A stretch of DNA of 64,000 nt from Rhodoblastus sp963713695. Lineage in GTDB: Bacteria > Pseudomonadota > Alphaproteobacteria > Rhizobiales > Beijerinckiaceae. The notes below the pieces were generated by a model that did not search any database, was not told the DNA's origin, and saw only the letters and a program-made list of their open reading frames with translations. The position numbers were made by a program, and so were the translations under genes. The DNA is taken from assembly GCA_963713695.1 (NCBI GenBank), contig CAVQMU010000001.1, positions 124,001 through 188,000 on the forward strand. Direction: 5' to 3'. How positions within the stretch are numbered: position 1 is the first letter of the stretch; each line of letters opens with the position of its first letter. Of the stretch, positions 47,152 through 56,694 are shown piece after piece.

Positions 47152-48207
47152 ATGACGGGTGACGACGCCGAAAGGGTTGACGCTCTGCTCGATACGGCAA
47201 ATCTGGCTGAGGCGCTGGAAAGCGACCGATTCAAGCAGTTTCTCGACCATGTGCCGGTGGCTATCGCCGTCTCGGCGCTCCATCCTTCTGAAACCGTCAC
47301 CTATGCCAATTTCGAATTTGAGCGTCTGACGGGTCAACCGATCGCAGAAATCAAGGGCAAGAGCTGGAAAGCGTTGCCTGGGGTCGCCGCGTCGTCCGAC
47401 GACGATCGCACGCTAAGCGATGCCGTAAAGGATGACGAGGAATATATCGGTCAATTCACAATCGCGCAAAAAGCTGGATTGGTGAATGTCGATGCCTGGT
47501 CCAACACGATCGAGGATGAGGCCGGGAAACCAATATTTCGTCTCGTGGCGCTTGCGAGCGTGTCAGGGCGAAATACAGACGCATTGCAAGACAAAGATAT
47601 TCTTCTCCGGGAGCTACAACATCGCGTCAAAAACAATCTTCAGATGATTACGGCCTTGATCCGGTTGGAGGCGCGTAATATCCCCGACGACGCAACTGGA
47701 AAACGCTTCGATAGGCTTGCGGGCCGGATCAACGCGCTGGCTGTTTTGTACGATGCCCTGACGCGAGTGGATGCCAATGGCACGATCGACCTCGGCGCCT
47801 ACCTCGGCCAGATTGCGACCGCCGTCATGCAGGCGCACGCCACCGAAGGCATTCGGCTCGACATGAAACTCGAGACTTGGCCCGTATCCGTAAACGTGGC
47901 CATGCCTGCTGGACTTGTCGTGAACGAACTGCTGACCAACGCGCTGAAGCACGCCTTCGCGGGACGTGCAGGCGGCGTCGTCAAACTTCACAGCCTGATC
48001 GACGATCGCGGCTGCCATATTATGGTCGCCGACGATGGCGTCGGTCTGCCTGAGGGCACGGACTGGCCGAAGCCCGGAAAGCTCGGCGCGATCATTGTTC
48101 AATCGCTAAGGCAAAACGCGTCTGCGGAGATCGCGGTCGCCTCTTCGCCAGGGAACGGCATGAGCGTGACCATATCGTTTGCGAAATCCACCTCTCCGCC
48201 GACGTAA
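47152..48207 (+). CDS. PAS-containing HWE/HisKA_2-type sensor histidine kinase
   Basis: A 351-residue soluble protein. A PAS domain spans about 25-140 (FLDHVPVAIAVSAL; NFEFERLTGQPIAEIKGKSW). The phosphoacceptor helix LLRELQHRVKNNLQMITALI has H157, and the ATPase domain has NELLTNALKHAF and VADDGVGLPEG. The HRVKNNLQ box is that of the HisKA_2/HWE group that acts in the alphaproteobacterial general stress response and light or oxygen sensing. There is no membrane segment and no adjacent response regulator, so it is an orphan kinase. Confidence 0.88.
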   Translation: MTGDDAERVDALLDTANLAEALESDRFKQFLDHVPVAIAVSALHPSETVTYANFEFERLTGQPIAEIKGKSWKALPGVAASSDDDRTLSDAVKDDEEYIGQFTIAQKAGLVNVDAWSNTIEDEAGKPIFRLVALASVSGRNTDALQDKDILLRELQHRVKNNLQMITALIRLEARNIPDDATGKRFDRLAGRINALAVLYDALTRVDANGTIDLGAYLGQIATAVMQAHATEGIRLDMKLETWPVSVNVAMPAGLVVNELLTNALKHAFAGRAGGVVKLHSLIDDRGCHIMVADDGVGLPEGTDWPKPGKLGAIIVQSLRQNASAEIAVASSPGNGMSVTISFAKSTSPPT

Positions 48208-48294
48208 ATCCCAAGACCCGCGTCCTGCCCAGATCACGCGGCGAAGCTCGCTTCATGTCGCATGCCGTCTTCGAGCCAATTCAGCCTTTTCGGG

Positions 48295-49773
48295 TTAGCC
48301 TATCCCGCCAAAACACATATACTTGACCTCGACGAATTCCTCGACGCCATATTTCGACCCCTCGCGTCCGAGCCCCGATTGCTTGACGCCGCCAAACGGC
48401 GCAAGTTCGGTCGAGATCAGCCCCTCGTTGATGCCGACCATGCCATATTCCAGCGCCTCTGCGACGCGGAAAACGCGGGCGACGTCGCGCGAATAGAAAT
48501 ATGCGGCGAGGCCATAGACCGTGGCGTTGGCCAGCGCGATAACTTCTTCCTCCGTCCGGAATCGAAAGATCGGCGCGACCGGACCGAAAATTTCCTCCTG
48601 CGCCAGCTTCATCTTGGTCGTCGCCTCCGAGAGGATCGTCGGCTGGAAAAATTCGCCGCCGAGCAATTCTCCGCTAAAAACCTGGCGCCCGCCGCCCGTG
48701 ACGATCCTGCCGCCCTTGGCGACGGCGTCGGCGAGCAGCAACTCGACCTTGGCGATGGCGTCGGCGTTGATCAGCGGCCCCTGCGTGACGCCAGGCTCCA
48801 ACCCGTCGCCCACGTTCAACTTCTCGACGGCGTCTTTCAGCCTGGCCACAAAGGCGTCGTGGATTCCATCCTGCACGAACAGCCTGTTGGCGCAGACGCA
48901 GGTCTGGCCGGCGTTGCGGTATTTCGAGGCCATGGCGCCGGCGACGGCCGCATCGAGATCGGCGTCGTTGAAGACGATGAAAGGCGCATTGCCGCCAAGC
49001 TCCAGGCTGATCTTCTTCACCGTGGAGGACGACTGGCGCATCAGGATTTTGCCGACTTCCGTCGAGCCGGTGAAGGAGACTTTTCGCACGCTCGCATTGC
49101 TGGTCAGCTCAAGCCCGACCTCTGCCGCCCTGGTCGAGGTCACCACATTCAAGACACCCGCGGGCAGCCCCGCGCGCTCGGCAAGCACGGCCAAAGCGAG
49201 ACAGGAGAGCGGCGTGTCTTCCGAAGGCTTCACCACCACGGTGCAGCCGACCGCCAGGGCCGGGGCCACTTTCCGGGTGATCATGGCGATAGGAAAATTC
49301 CATGGCGTGATCGCGGCGACCACGCCGACGGGTTGCTTGATGACGATGATTCGCTTGTCGGCGCCAGGGGAAGGAATGGTGTCGCCATAAACGCGCTTGG
49401 CCTCTTCCGCGAACCATTCGATGAAGGCCGCGCCGTAGACGATCTCCCCGCGAGCCTCGGCCAGCGGCTTGCCTTGTTCGAGCGTCATCAGCCGCGCAAG
49501 ATCGTCCTGCGCCGCCATGACCAGGTCGAACCATTTGCGCAAGATCGCGGCGCGCTCCTTGCCGGTTTTTGCGCGCCATGCAGGCCACGCGTTTTCGGCG
49601 GCCTGTATCGCGCGCCGTGTTTCCGCGACGCCCAAATCCGCAACTTGCGCGATCACGGCGCCATTGGCTGGATTGGCCACCGAAAAGAAGGCGCCGTCGT
49701 CCGCTGAAACCCACGCGCCGCCCAAAAAAGCCTGTTCGCGGAAAAGTTGGGGATCGGCAAGTTTTAATGACAT
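48295..49773 (-). CDS. gabD: Succinate-semialdehyde dehydrogenase (NAD(P)+)
   Basis: A 492-residue aldehyde dehydrogenase. EQAFLGGAWVSADDG, TPWNFPIAMITRKVAPALA, KPSEDTPLSCLALA, FTGSTEVGKILM, catalytic Glu in LELGGNAPFIV and catalytic Cys in NAGQTCVCANR identify the family. The SSADH (GabD) subgroup is indicated by the double-Cys GQTCVC and the C-terminal PFGGVKQSGLGREGSKYGVEE. It oxidises succinate semialdehyde to succinate. ATG 49773 is used; a longer reading from 49845 lacks a ribosome site. Confidence 0.9.
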   Translation of the reverse strand: MSLKLADPQLFREQAFLGGAWVSADDGAFFSVANPANGAVIAQVADLGVAETRRAIQAAENAWPAWRAKTGKERAAILRKWFDLVMAAQDDLARLMTLEQGKPLAEARGEIVYGAAFIEWFAEEAKRVYGDTIPSPGADKRIIVIKQPVGVVAAITPWNFPIAMITRKVAPALAVGCTVVVKPSEDTPLSCLALAVLAERAGLPAGVLNVVTSTRAAEVGLELTSNASVRKVSFTGSTEVGKILMRQSSSTVKKISLELGGNAPFIVFNDADLDAAVAGAMASKYRNAGQTCVCANRLFVQDGIHDAFVARLKDAVEKLNVGDGLEPGVTQGPLINADAIAKVELLLADAVAKGGRIVTGGGRQVFSGELLGGEFFQPTILSEATTKMKLAQEEIFGPVAPIFRFRTEEEVIALANATVYGLAAYFYSRDVARVFRVAEALEYGMVGINEGLISTELAPFGGVKQSGLGREGSKYGVEEFVEVKYMCFGGIG

Positions 49774-50081
49774 TGCGGCGCCTCGGACGGTGCGGGATTG
49801 AGTTTGGATCAAGTCGAAAATGCGACCTGACGCGGTGAATTTCAATGCCGTTCAAGGCGGTCGCACGCGGGGCCTTCCGCGGCCTTGATTTTGTTGAAGA
49901 CACCGGCGCCGGGGCAATGCAACTTTCGCCGCAGTTCTTTGTTACGTCATCAATAACGGCGGCCGCCTCACGCGCCTCGTCCATGCAGAGCCGCCCAAAA
50001 TGATAAATCGGACACGCGTCGCGCATTCGTTCGAGCGCGTGTCGCCGGGATGAGGCAGGCACAACTCTATGGAGCGATGCG
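49774..50081. other. Intergenic region with no gene recognised
   Basis: This is 308 bp between divergent gabD and the hypothetical gene at 50082. GGAG just before 50082 is the ribosome site of that gene. I see no operator-like palindrome or RNA. Confidence 0.45.
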
Positions 50082-50489
50082 ATGTGTGACTACTCTCTCG
50101 AAATGTATGCATCCCGTCCTGCGCGCGAAGGCGAGATCTATGTCACGACCCGCTTTCCGAGCGGTTCGATCGGCCTGGCGGCGCCCGGCGATTGCACCAC
50201 GGCGGTTTGCGTGACCTATGGAACCAACCTCAGGCTGGAAAACCTGCCGAGCGACCTTCAGGACAGCTTCAAGATCTCGGCCGTCGAGGACATATCCTTC
50301 ACGCGCCTCGAAGACGGCCTCCATCATGACGGCGTCAAATTCGCCAATGGTCATGAAGCGCCCCTGCACCGGCTCGGAACTGGCGTCCTCGTCAGCGTGA
50401 TCGCGGCCGAAAAGCCCGTTCGCAAGGAAATCGAGCACGCGGTGGCGGAAGAGGCTCCCGTCGAGATGGAGCTCGAACCGGCGGAATGA
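50082..50489 (+). CDS. Conserved-looking hypothetical protein
   Basis: A 135-residue soluble protein beginning MCDYSLEMYASRPAREGEIY, with FPSGSIGLAAPGDCTTAVCV in the middle and an acidic C-terminus (EEAPVEMELEPAE). It has three cysteines (C2, and two around 38 and 43), no signal peptide and no membrane segment. GGAG precedes the ATG and a terminator follows at 50566, so it looks like a monocistronic real gene. I do not recognise a functional family. Confidence 0.65.
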   Translation: MCDYSLEMYASRPAREGEIYVTTRFPSGSIGLAAPGDCTTAVCVTYGTNLRLENLPSDLQDSFKISAVEDISFTRLEDGLHHDGVKFANGHEAPLHRLGTGVLVSVIAAEKPVRKEIEHAVAEEAPVEMELEPAE

Positions 50490-50565
50490 TCAACTGCGAC
50501 CGGCGGCGGCGTCTCGCCCGGGAGGCCGCTCCGGCGCATGCGAGGCCATGGCACACAAAATTGTC

Positions 50566-50594
50566 GCCGATGTCCAGGACATCGGCGCTTTTAT
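50566..50594 (+). terminator. Rho-independent terminator
   Basis: GCCGATGTCC at 50566-50575 and GGACATCGGC at 50577-50586 form an almost loopless palindrome (8 bp with a 5-base loop when folded), followed by GCTTTTATTTG. It ends the transcript of the hypothetical gene at 50082. Confidence 0.8.
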
Positions 50595-50627
50595 TTGCCT
50601 CCGATTATCTCTTGAACGCCGTCGACA

Positions 50628-50999
50628 TCACTCGGGAACGCGCCGGAACTGGTTGAGTATGGCCGGCATTTCGCGACCCTCGATTGTTTTCTGCCGCGAG
50701 GGGTCGAGCGCGATGGCGAGGAAACGGTCGAGAATGATGTTGAGCGGCGCAGCCTCAGGATCGTCGCGTGACGCCGCGCCGGCGGAAAGCTTGCGCCAGG
50801 CGTCCTCGGCCGAAGAGAGCATGAACAGCTGGAGCGCGTTCAACATGGCCTGCTGAAGGGGGATGTTGCGAGCCGCGGCATAGGCGTGCAGCCTGTCGAC
50901 AAGGTTGGGATCAAGCTGCGGGCCGATCCGCTCGTAATAGGCGTCGGGATCATCGAGTATGGTTCTCAACTCAAGGAAAAGATCGCTGAAATCGGACAT
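50628..50999 (-). CDS. Hypothetical protein, last gene of the sigma operon
   Basis: A 123-residue soluble, helix-rich protein. MSDFSDLFLELRTILDDPDA begins it, then DRLHAYAAARNIPLQQAMLN and SSAEDAWRKLSAG, ending LNQFRRVPE. It has no signal peptide. I do not recognise the family. It follows DoxX by 76 bp on the same strand. ATG 50999 is used; a longer reading from 51083 starts with a Pro/Arg-rich stretch unlike a real N-terminus. Confidence 0.55.
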   Translation of the reverse strand: MSDFSDLFLELRTILDDPDAYYERIGPQLDPNLVDRLHAYAAARNIPLQQAMLNALQLFMLSSAEDAWRKLSAGAASRDDPEAAPLNIILDRFLAIALDPSRQKTIEGREMPAILNQFRRVPE

Positions 51000-51075
51000 G
51001 AATCCATCCCTGTTTGTGCCGGCCCCGCCATTGTGATCGCGTGGCGGCTGGCGCGCAATCCGCACTTCGCGGCAT

Positions 51076-51516
51076 TTAGCCATGTTCTAATTGACGATGG
51101 GTGACGACGTCGCGACGGATCGCTGAAAACCAGATGACGGCCAGAAGCGCCGCCTGCGCCGGCAGGCGCCAGAACAGCAGGTTTTCCGAAACGCCGGGAA
51201 AGAGCTCGGGATGCAGCCACATGTGCACGTTGGCGGGGGTCACGAGGATGGTCAGGACGAAAAGCCCCGTCCCCGCGGCGCGGCGGGTCTCAGGAAGCAA
51301 CAGTCCCAAGGCGCCGAGAAGTTCAAGGACGCCGCTGACATAGACGGCCTCGCGATGCAGCGGCAGATAGGGCGGCATGATCGCTACAAAGAAGTGAGTC
51401 AGCAGGAAATGACAGGTCCCGCTGGTCAGGAACAGCAGCGCGACGAAGCCAATTCCCGCCCTGCGGAAAAAACGTCCCGCCTTGCGGAGGACATCCTGGC
51501 GGAAAAATTGAGACAT
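51076..51516 (-). CDS. DoxX/DoxD-like membrane protein
   Basis: A 146-residue protein with four hydrophobic segments: RAGIGFVALLFLTSGTCHFLL, REAVYVSGVLELLGALGLLL, GTGLFVLTILVTPANVHMWL and FWRLPAQAALLAVIWFSAI. This is the DoxX-like/SURF4 layout. Related proteins take part in thiosulfate:quinone oxidation or oxidative-stress complexes. It lies 52 bp downstream of the anti-sigma factor, so it is likely a member of the sigma-controlled operon. Confidence 0.75.
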   Translation of the reverse strand: MSQFFRQDVLRKAGRFFRRAGIGFVALLFLTSGTCHFLLTHFFVAIMPPYLPLHREAVYVSGVLELLGALGLLLPETRRAAGTGLFVLTILVTPANVHMWLHPELFPGVSENLLFWRLPAQAALLAVIWFSAIRRDVVTHRQLEHG

Positions 51517-51568
51517 CTTGACTCCCGACGCAGCTCAAGAAGCTGATATGCGGAGGCGTCGCTTGGCG

Positions 51569-52279
51569 TTATTCCCTGACCAGCGCGCCGGAGTAGACGA
51601 CGGGACCTGTCGGGCCGCCTGTCGGGGAGCCGCCTGGCGGCTCGACCGTCACGGCAAAAGTCGCCTTTTCGATCTGCACGCCCTTTGGCGCGGGAATGCG
51701 CTCCGTCCCCGCCGTCACCAGGCCCATGGACTTCGGCTTTTCGCCGGCCGGGATCATCCACAGCTCCAGGCTCTTGCCCTCCGGCGTCTCGGCGGAAATC
51801 GGCCTGACGTAAACGGTTCGGGCGGCGAGATCGACGCGAATGATCAGGGCCGGCTGGTCGCCGCCGCGATTGACCGCCGCGAAGAACACGCCCCCCGGCT
51901 GGGGCGGCGGCAGCAATTCGCGATTGGCGACAAAAAGCACGAGACCCGCCGCCAGTGCGCCCGAAAAAATCGCAGCATTTCGCCAATTCCTGGCCGCCCG
52001 TTTCAAAGCCAGGATGTTTTCAGGAACGAGACTGGAGTTTGCCGCAAGGGGCGGCGCTCCGCCCTCGGACAGACCGGATTCAATGCGCGCCCACAAGCCA
52101 GGCGAGGGCGCGGTCGGGGCGGAAAGCCAGGCCAGCGGGGCGAGCCTTTTTTGCCATGCTGCAACGGCGGCGCGGGCGGCGGGATCAGCTTCGATCTCGC
52201 GGACAAAGGCGCTGCGCTCGTCGGCGTCGAGCGTGCCGAGCACATATTCTGCAGCGCGCATGTCCAGTTCTTCGCTCAT
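51569..52279 (-). CDS. Anti-sigma factor (RskA-like, membrane anchored)
   Basis: A 236-residue protein. The cytoplasmic N-terminus MSEELDMRAAEYVLGTLDAD, with ERSAFVREIEADPAARAAVAAW, is the anti-sigma domain typical of the RskA/anti-sigma-K group. A single membrane helix IFSGALAAGLVLFVA follows at about 110-125, and a periplasmic beta-rich domain (ELWMIPAGEKPKSMGLV). It would hold the neighbouring ECF sigma until a periplasmic signal frees it. The ATG overlaps the sigma stop by 4 bp. Confidence 0.9.
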   Translation of the reverse strand: MSEELDMRAAEYVLGTLDADERSAFVREIEADPAARAAVAAWQKRLAPLAWLSAPTAPSPGLWARIESGLSEGGAPPLAANSSLVPENILALKRAARNWRNAAIFSGALAAGLVLFVANRELLPPPQPGGVFFAAVNRGGDQPALIIRVDLAARTVYVRPISAETPEGKSLELWMIPAGEKPKSMGLVTAGTERIPAPKGVQIEKATFAVTVEPPGGSPTGGPTGPVVYSGALVRE

Positions 52280-52821
52280 CCATTCTCATCCAGGCAGGTC
52301 TTCAGCGCCGCGAGGGCGCGATGCAACAAGGTCTTGATCGTGTTGACGGGCCGGTCGTACCGTTCCGCCAGTTCTTCGCGCGAAAGACCCTCGCAATAGG
52401 CGAGCATGACACAGGTTCGGGTCGGCTCGCGAATCCGCTCAAGGCAAAAGCGCAAGGTCGAGGCGTCCATGGCCTGCGCGACGTCATTGCGCGGGTCCGC
52501 TACCTTTTCCAGCCAGTCAACGCCGTCCTCGTCCGGCTCGCGCCGCACAGGTTTCTTCACCCGGACGAAGTCGATCGCGCGATTGCGTGCGATTGACGCC
52601 ATCCAGGCCAGGGGCGCTCCGAGCTCCGGCGCATAATTGGACGCGTTCTTCCATATGCGGAGGAAGGTGTCCTGCAATGCGTCCTCGGCTTCCTGCCTGT
52701 CCCTGATGATACGGAGGATGACGCCAAAAAGTTTCGGTGACGCTTGCTCGTAGAGCGCGCGAAAGGCCGAGCGGTCTCCCGACGCGGAAGCGCGGATCAG
52801 CGGAGCGAGATCGTCCTGCAA
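52276..52821 (-). CDS. ECF-family RNA polymerase sigma factor (SigK/RpoE-like)
   Basis: Residues after the start cover region 2 (FRALYEQASPKLFGVILRII; DALQDTFLRIW; WMASIARNRAIDFVR) and region 4 (REPTRTCVMLAYCEGLSREELAERYD; NTIKTLLHRAL). No ATG fits. I choose TTG 52821 (then QDDLAPLIR), which has GGAAAGG 8 bases upstream, giving 181 residues; TTG 52842 lacks a ribosome site. It forms an operon with its anti-sigma factor, DoxX and a hypothetical gene. An auto-promoter is expected upstream but I could not assign a clear -35/-10. Confidence 0.92.
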   Translation of the reverse strand: MQDDLAPLIRASASGDRSAFRALYEQASPKLFGVILRIIRDRQEAEDALQDTFLRIWKNASNYAPELGAPLAWMASIARNRAIDFVRVKKPVRREPDEDGVDWLEKVADPRNDVAQAMDASTLRFCLERIREPTRTCVMLAYCEGLSREELAERYDRPVNTIKTLLHRALAALKTCLDENG

Positions 52822-53006
52822 TGAAATGCCTTTCCGGAACAAGGGGCTGATTAGCCTAGCTTGAACATGGCCGCTTGGCGACCCTGATTTTTGCGCGCAC
52901 GGATAACCCGCGTGCGCCCTTAAGGTTCAGCTGAAAGGGCAGGCAGTGCGAAACTTTACGAGTCCGGCTTCGTAGACAGGGGATGAAGCCGAATTCGGGA
53001 GGGAAA

Positions 53007-54818
53007 ATGAAAAAGCTCCGCCTCGCCCTGCTGGCGTCGCTCTGCGCCACAGCAAGCCCAGTCTCCTGGAGCCCCGCATCAGCTGACGCGCCGATCAAAT
53101 GGAGCGGCTGGGACGGCGGCGTCTTCGCTCGCGCCAAGGCGGAAAAGCGCTTCGTCATCCTCGATCTCCAGGCGGTCTGGTGCCATTGGTGCCATGTCAT
53201 GGATGAAAAGACCTATGCCGATCCGAGGGTCGAAAAGCTGGTCGGCCAGAAATTCATTGCCGTGCGCGCCGATCAGGACGCAAGCCCCGACCTGTCGAGC
53301 CGCTACGGGGACTGGGGCTGGCCGGCGACGATCATCTTCGCGCCCGATGGAACCGAACTCGCCAAGCGGCGGGGCTATGTCGAGCCGGAGCGCATGGCGG
53401 CGCTGCTCAAGGCGGTGATCGAGGATCCGACGCCGGGTCCCTCGGTTGGCGAGGAGGCAGAGGTCGCGCCTGCCAGGGACGCCTTCCTCTCCAAATTTTT
53501 ACGCACGGCCTTGATGCGGTCGTTCAACGACGCCTACGACTCCGATCATGGCGGCTGGGGAAGCGGCCAGCATTTCATCGATCCCGACGGCATGGATCTG
53601 GAGATCGAGCTGAGCCAGAAAGGGGACCGGCAGGCGGAAGCCCAGGCGAAGAAGACGCTCGATGCGGCGCTGGCGCTGGTCGATCCGGTCTGGGGCGGCG
53701 TCGATCAATATTCCGCCACCCCCGACTGGGCCTCTCCGCATTACGAGAAAATCATGGCGGTCCAGGCGCAATATCTTCGGCAATATGCGGAAAGCTACGC
53801 CCAATGGCGCGACCCGCGCTACCTCAAGGCGGCCAGTGAAATCCATACCTACCTTGAGAATTTCCTGCTCGGGCCGGACGGGGCCTTCTATGCGAGCCAG
53901 GACGCCGACCTCAGCGCCAGGATAGACGGGGAAAAATATTATGCGCTCGACGATTCCGGCCGCCGCAAACTGGGGCTGCCGCGCATCGACAAGCATGTTT
54001 ACGCGCGCGAAAATGGATGGGCCGTCAGCGGCCTTGTCGCCTACTCGGACGTAACAGGCGACGTCGAGACGCTGAAAACGGCGGAGGGCGCGGCGCGCTG
54101 GGTTCTGGCCAATCGCGCCATTGAGGGTGGCGGCTTCCGCCATGACGAAAAGGATCGCGCCGGCCCCTATCTTGGCGACACGCTCGCCATGGGCCAGGCC
54201 TTCATCGACCTCTACGCGGCGACGGGCGAACGCGACTGGCTGCGCAAGGCCGCCGCCGCCGGGCGCTTCATCGGCGCCAATTTCGAGGACGAGAAGGGCG
54301 GCTTTCGTCCGACCAAAAAAGCCGAGGCGGACGCCGGCGTGTTCCAGCATTCCGCGGTTCAGCTCGACGACCAGACCCGTGTGGCGCGATTCATGAACCT
54401 GCTCAACCGCTACACCGGCGACCAAAGTTTTGCCGATATGGCCGGCCACGCCATGCGCTATGCCCTCGGCTTTGCCGCCAACGCCTCGAATCCGCTGCCC
54501 GGCGTGCTGCTGGCCGACATGGAGCTCGGCGCGGAGCCTACCCATATGACCATTGTCGGCCACAAGGACGATCCGATGGCGCAAAAGCTCGACCTCGCGG
54601 CGCGCGCCTATCCGGCGCTCTACAAGCGCCTCGACTGGTGGGACGTGCGCGAGGGACCGCTCGACAATCCCGATGTGACCTATCCGGAAATGGACAGGGC
54701 GGCGGCCTTCGCCTGTTCCGATCACACGTGCTCGCTGCCGGTGTTTTCCGGCCCGGAGCTGACCCAGGCCGTCGAACGAATGAACGCCAGGAGCGTTCTG
54801 CAAAAGTCCGAGCGATAA
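53007..54818 (+). CDS. Secreted DUF255/thioredoxin-domain protein with CHWCH site (YyaL-like)
   Basis: A 603-residue protein. A signal peptide MKKLRLALLASLCATASPVS is followed by a thioredoxin-like domain with W58-C59-H60-W61-C62-H63 (QAVWCHWCHVM) and a GWPATIIF strand. Then comes a long (alpha/alpha)6-type domain (HGGWGSGQHF; YASQDADLSA; GPYLGDTLAMGQAFIDLY; HSAVQLDDQTRVARF). This is the DUF255/spermatogenesis-associated-20-like family, here with an export signal. ATG 53007 follows GGGAGGG; a longer start at 52983 is less likely. It is the first of four extracytoplasmic thiol or proteolysis genes. Confidence 0.82.
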   Translation: MKKLRLALLASLCATASPVSWSPASADAPIKWSGWDGGVFARAKAEKRFVILDLQAVWCHWCHVMDEKTYADPRVEKLVGQKFIAVRADQDASPDLSSRYGDWGWPATIIFAPDGTELAKRRGYVEPERMAALLKAVIEDPTPGPSVGEEAEVAPARDAFLSKFLRTALMRSFNDAYDSDHGGWGSGQHFIDPDGMDLEIELSQKGDRQAEAQAKKTLDAALALVDPVWGGVDQYSATPDWASPHYEKIMAVQAQYLRQYAESYAQWRDPRYLKAASEIHTYLENFLLGPDGAFYASQDADLSARIDGEKYYALDDSGRRKLGLPRIDKHVYARENGWAVSGLVAYSDVTGDVETLKTAEGAARWVLANRAIEGGGFRHDEKDRAGPYLGDTLAMGQAFIDLYAATGERDWLRKAAAAGRFIGANFEDEKGGFRPTKKAEADAGVFQHSAVQLDDQTRVARFMNLLNRYTGDQSFADMAGHAMRYALGFAANASNPLPGVLLADMELGAEPTHMTIVGHKDDPMAQKLDLAARAYPALYKRLDWWDVREGPLDNPDVTYPEMDRAAAFACSDHTCSLPVFSGPELTQAVERMNARSVLQKSER

Positions 54819-54889
54819 GCGTTGAGACAGCCATAGTTTCGGACGCTTTTTCTGGAAATATCTCTTGGGATCAAGGTTCAGGAGAAAAG

Positions 54890-55952
54890 ATGGACCGACG
54901 GGCCATGCTTGCTCTGTTCGCGGCCACGGGCGCGCAGTCGGCAGCCGCGCTGTCGTGGGCGAACAAAGCTTTCGGCCAGGCCGAAGCCGCTTCGCAGGCG
55001 GGGCGGCTGAATTTTTTCACGGGCCGCCCGCCGTCGCCCTTCCTCAGCGGTCGCGGCTTTCCATATGAAGCTTTCGACGCCCTGCCGAAGACCCGGCTGC
55101 CCGTCGATGGCGGCGTCATCAACCTGGCTTTTGCGCCGGGCGATCTTTCTCTGCCCAAGGACGCCATAGGGGCCTGGATCGGCCGCGCCGCGAAATCCGT
55201 CATCACCTATTACGGCCGTTTCCCGGTCGCCTCTGTCAGATTGCTGGTCGTGCCGGTAGACGGGACCGGCGTGCGCGGAGGCACGACCTGGGGCTACGGC
55301 GGCGCGGCGATCCGCATGCTGGTCGGGGCGCATGCGACCGGTGACGATCTCGAGCGCGACTGGATGATGACGCATGAAATGGTTCATCTGGCGCTGCCGG
55401 ACGTGGACGCGCGCCATACCTGGCTGGCCGAGGGCCTCGCGGTCTTCATCGAGCCGGTCGCGCGGGTCCAGGCGGGATATCTTTCGGCCAAAAAGATCTG
55501 GGCCGACATGGCGCGCGACATGCCCAGGGGGCTGCCAACGCGCGACGCGCGGGGCCTCGACAATACGCGCAGCTGGGCCAGCTTTTACTGGGGCGGCGCC
55601 CTCTACTGCCTGCTCGCCGACATCGGCATTCGCGGCGACACCGGCAATCGGTTCGGCCTGCAAGATTTCTGTGCGCGGCATCCTCGCCGCCGGAGGAAAT
55701 CACGAGGTGGACTGGTCGATCGACCGGATACTCGCCACGGCGGATCGCGCGGTCGGCGTGGATACGATGACCCGGCTTTATGAGCGCATGCGCGCGACGC
55801 CAACCATGATCGACCTGCCCGGCCTTTGGCGCGAACTTGGCGTCGAGACGGGGGCGGCCGGTCTGAATTTCCGCGATGACGCGCCGCTCGCGCCGGTCCG
55901 TCTGGCCATGACCGAGAGGCGCGGCGGCCTTTCGGCGGGCAGGGCTCAATAG
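54890..55952 (+). CDS. Secreted gluzincin-like metallopeptidase, one frameshift
   Basis: It begins MDRRAMLALFAATGAQSAAA, a Sec or Tat-like signal (RR at 3-4). The zinc motif is HEMVH at 162-166, and E181 in TWLAEGLAVF fits the third ligand of gluzincins (HExxH-x(14)-E). An extra T in TTT at 55666-55668 shifts the frame; the corrected C-terminus reads VRGILAAGGNHEVDWSIDRI, and on to a TAG at 55952. AGGAGAAAAG precedes the ATG. The gene lies 71 bp after the DUF255 gene, in one unit, and converges on ccdA. The substrate is unknown. Confidence 0.78.
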
Positions 55953-55961
55953 CTTCGATAC

Positions 55962-56684
55962 TCAGTACCGGGTGGTGATCTCGGTCAGCCATTGCGGCGA
56001 AGCCGCGACAAGCGCGGTCTCGACGGATTTGTCGCGGCCGCTGACGATCAGCAGGCCGAGCGCAATCAGGATGATTCCGAAAACCGCCTTGGCGCCCTTG
56101 CCGCCGACGATCAGCCTGTCGCGCCACGCCATCATAGTCTTTCGGGTCAGCGCGCCCAACAGGGCCAGCGGCAGGCCGGCGCCTAGCCCGAACACGACCA
56201 TGGTCGCAGCGACCATGCCGAGCGAGCGGCCTTGCGCCGCCAGCACCGAAGCCGCGCCGAGCGTCGGGCCGACGCAGGGGCTCCAGACCGCCCCGAGCAG
56301 CAGGCCGACGCCAAGCTGGCCGACGAGGCCGTGGCTGTCGAAGCCGCCGAAGCTGCGGTCGGCCCAGTTGCTCACCGGGCCGCCGGCCGCCGCGAGCCGC
56401 ACTTGCAGCGGCGGCGCGAGCAGCACGACGCCCAGCAGGATCATCAGCACGGCGGCGATCATGCGGAACAGGTCGCTGTCCAGGCCTATGGCGAAGCCGA
56501 CGGTCGCGACGAAAAGACCTATGGCCACGAAAGACAGGGCGACGCCGACGGCCAGGGCGAGCGGCCCGAACCGATGCTCGCTCGCAGCCGCGCCCAAAAC
56601 AATCGGCAGGAGCGGAAGGACGCAGGGCGACAGGACCGAGAAGACGCCCGCGAGAAAGGCCAGGCCGAAGGTTCCGACGCCCAT
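55962..56684 (-). CDS. ccdA: CcdA-like cytochrome c biogenesis/thiol-reductant transport protein
   Basis: A 240-residue protein with six hydrophobic segments. GVFSVLSPCVLPLLPI and GAVWSPCVGPTLGAAS hold the two conserved Pro-Cys pairs of the CcdA/DsbD core that pass electrons from cytoplasmic thioredoxin to the periplasm. ATG 56684 with GAGGATAGGGAC lies 10 bp after the thioredoxin stop, so it is coupled to that gene and probably reduces it. Confidence 0.92.
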   Translation of the reverse strand: MGVGTFGLAFLAGVFSVLSPCVLPLLPIVLGAAASEHRFGPLALAVGVALSFVAIGLFVATVGFAIGLDSDLFRMIAAVLMILLGVVLLAPPLQVRLAAAGGPVSNWADRSFGGFDSHGLVGQLGVGLLLGAVWSPCVGPTLGAASVLAAQGRSLGMVAATMVVFGLGAGLPLALLGALTRKTMMAWRDRLIVGGKGAKAVFGIILIALGLLIVSGRDKSVETALVAASPQWLTEITTRY

Positions 56685-56694
56685 GTCCCTATCC

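Noticed and set aside
52881..52920. Short inverted repeat (GCGCACG/CGTGCGC) upstream of the ECF sigma gene
   Set aside because: Only 7 bp in a GC-rich region, with no T-tract and not aligned to a promoter; too weak to call.
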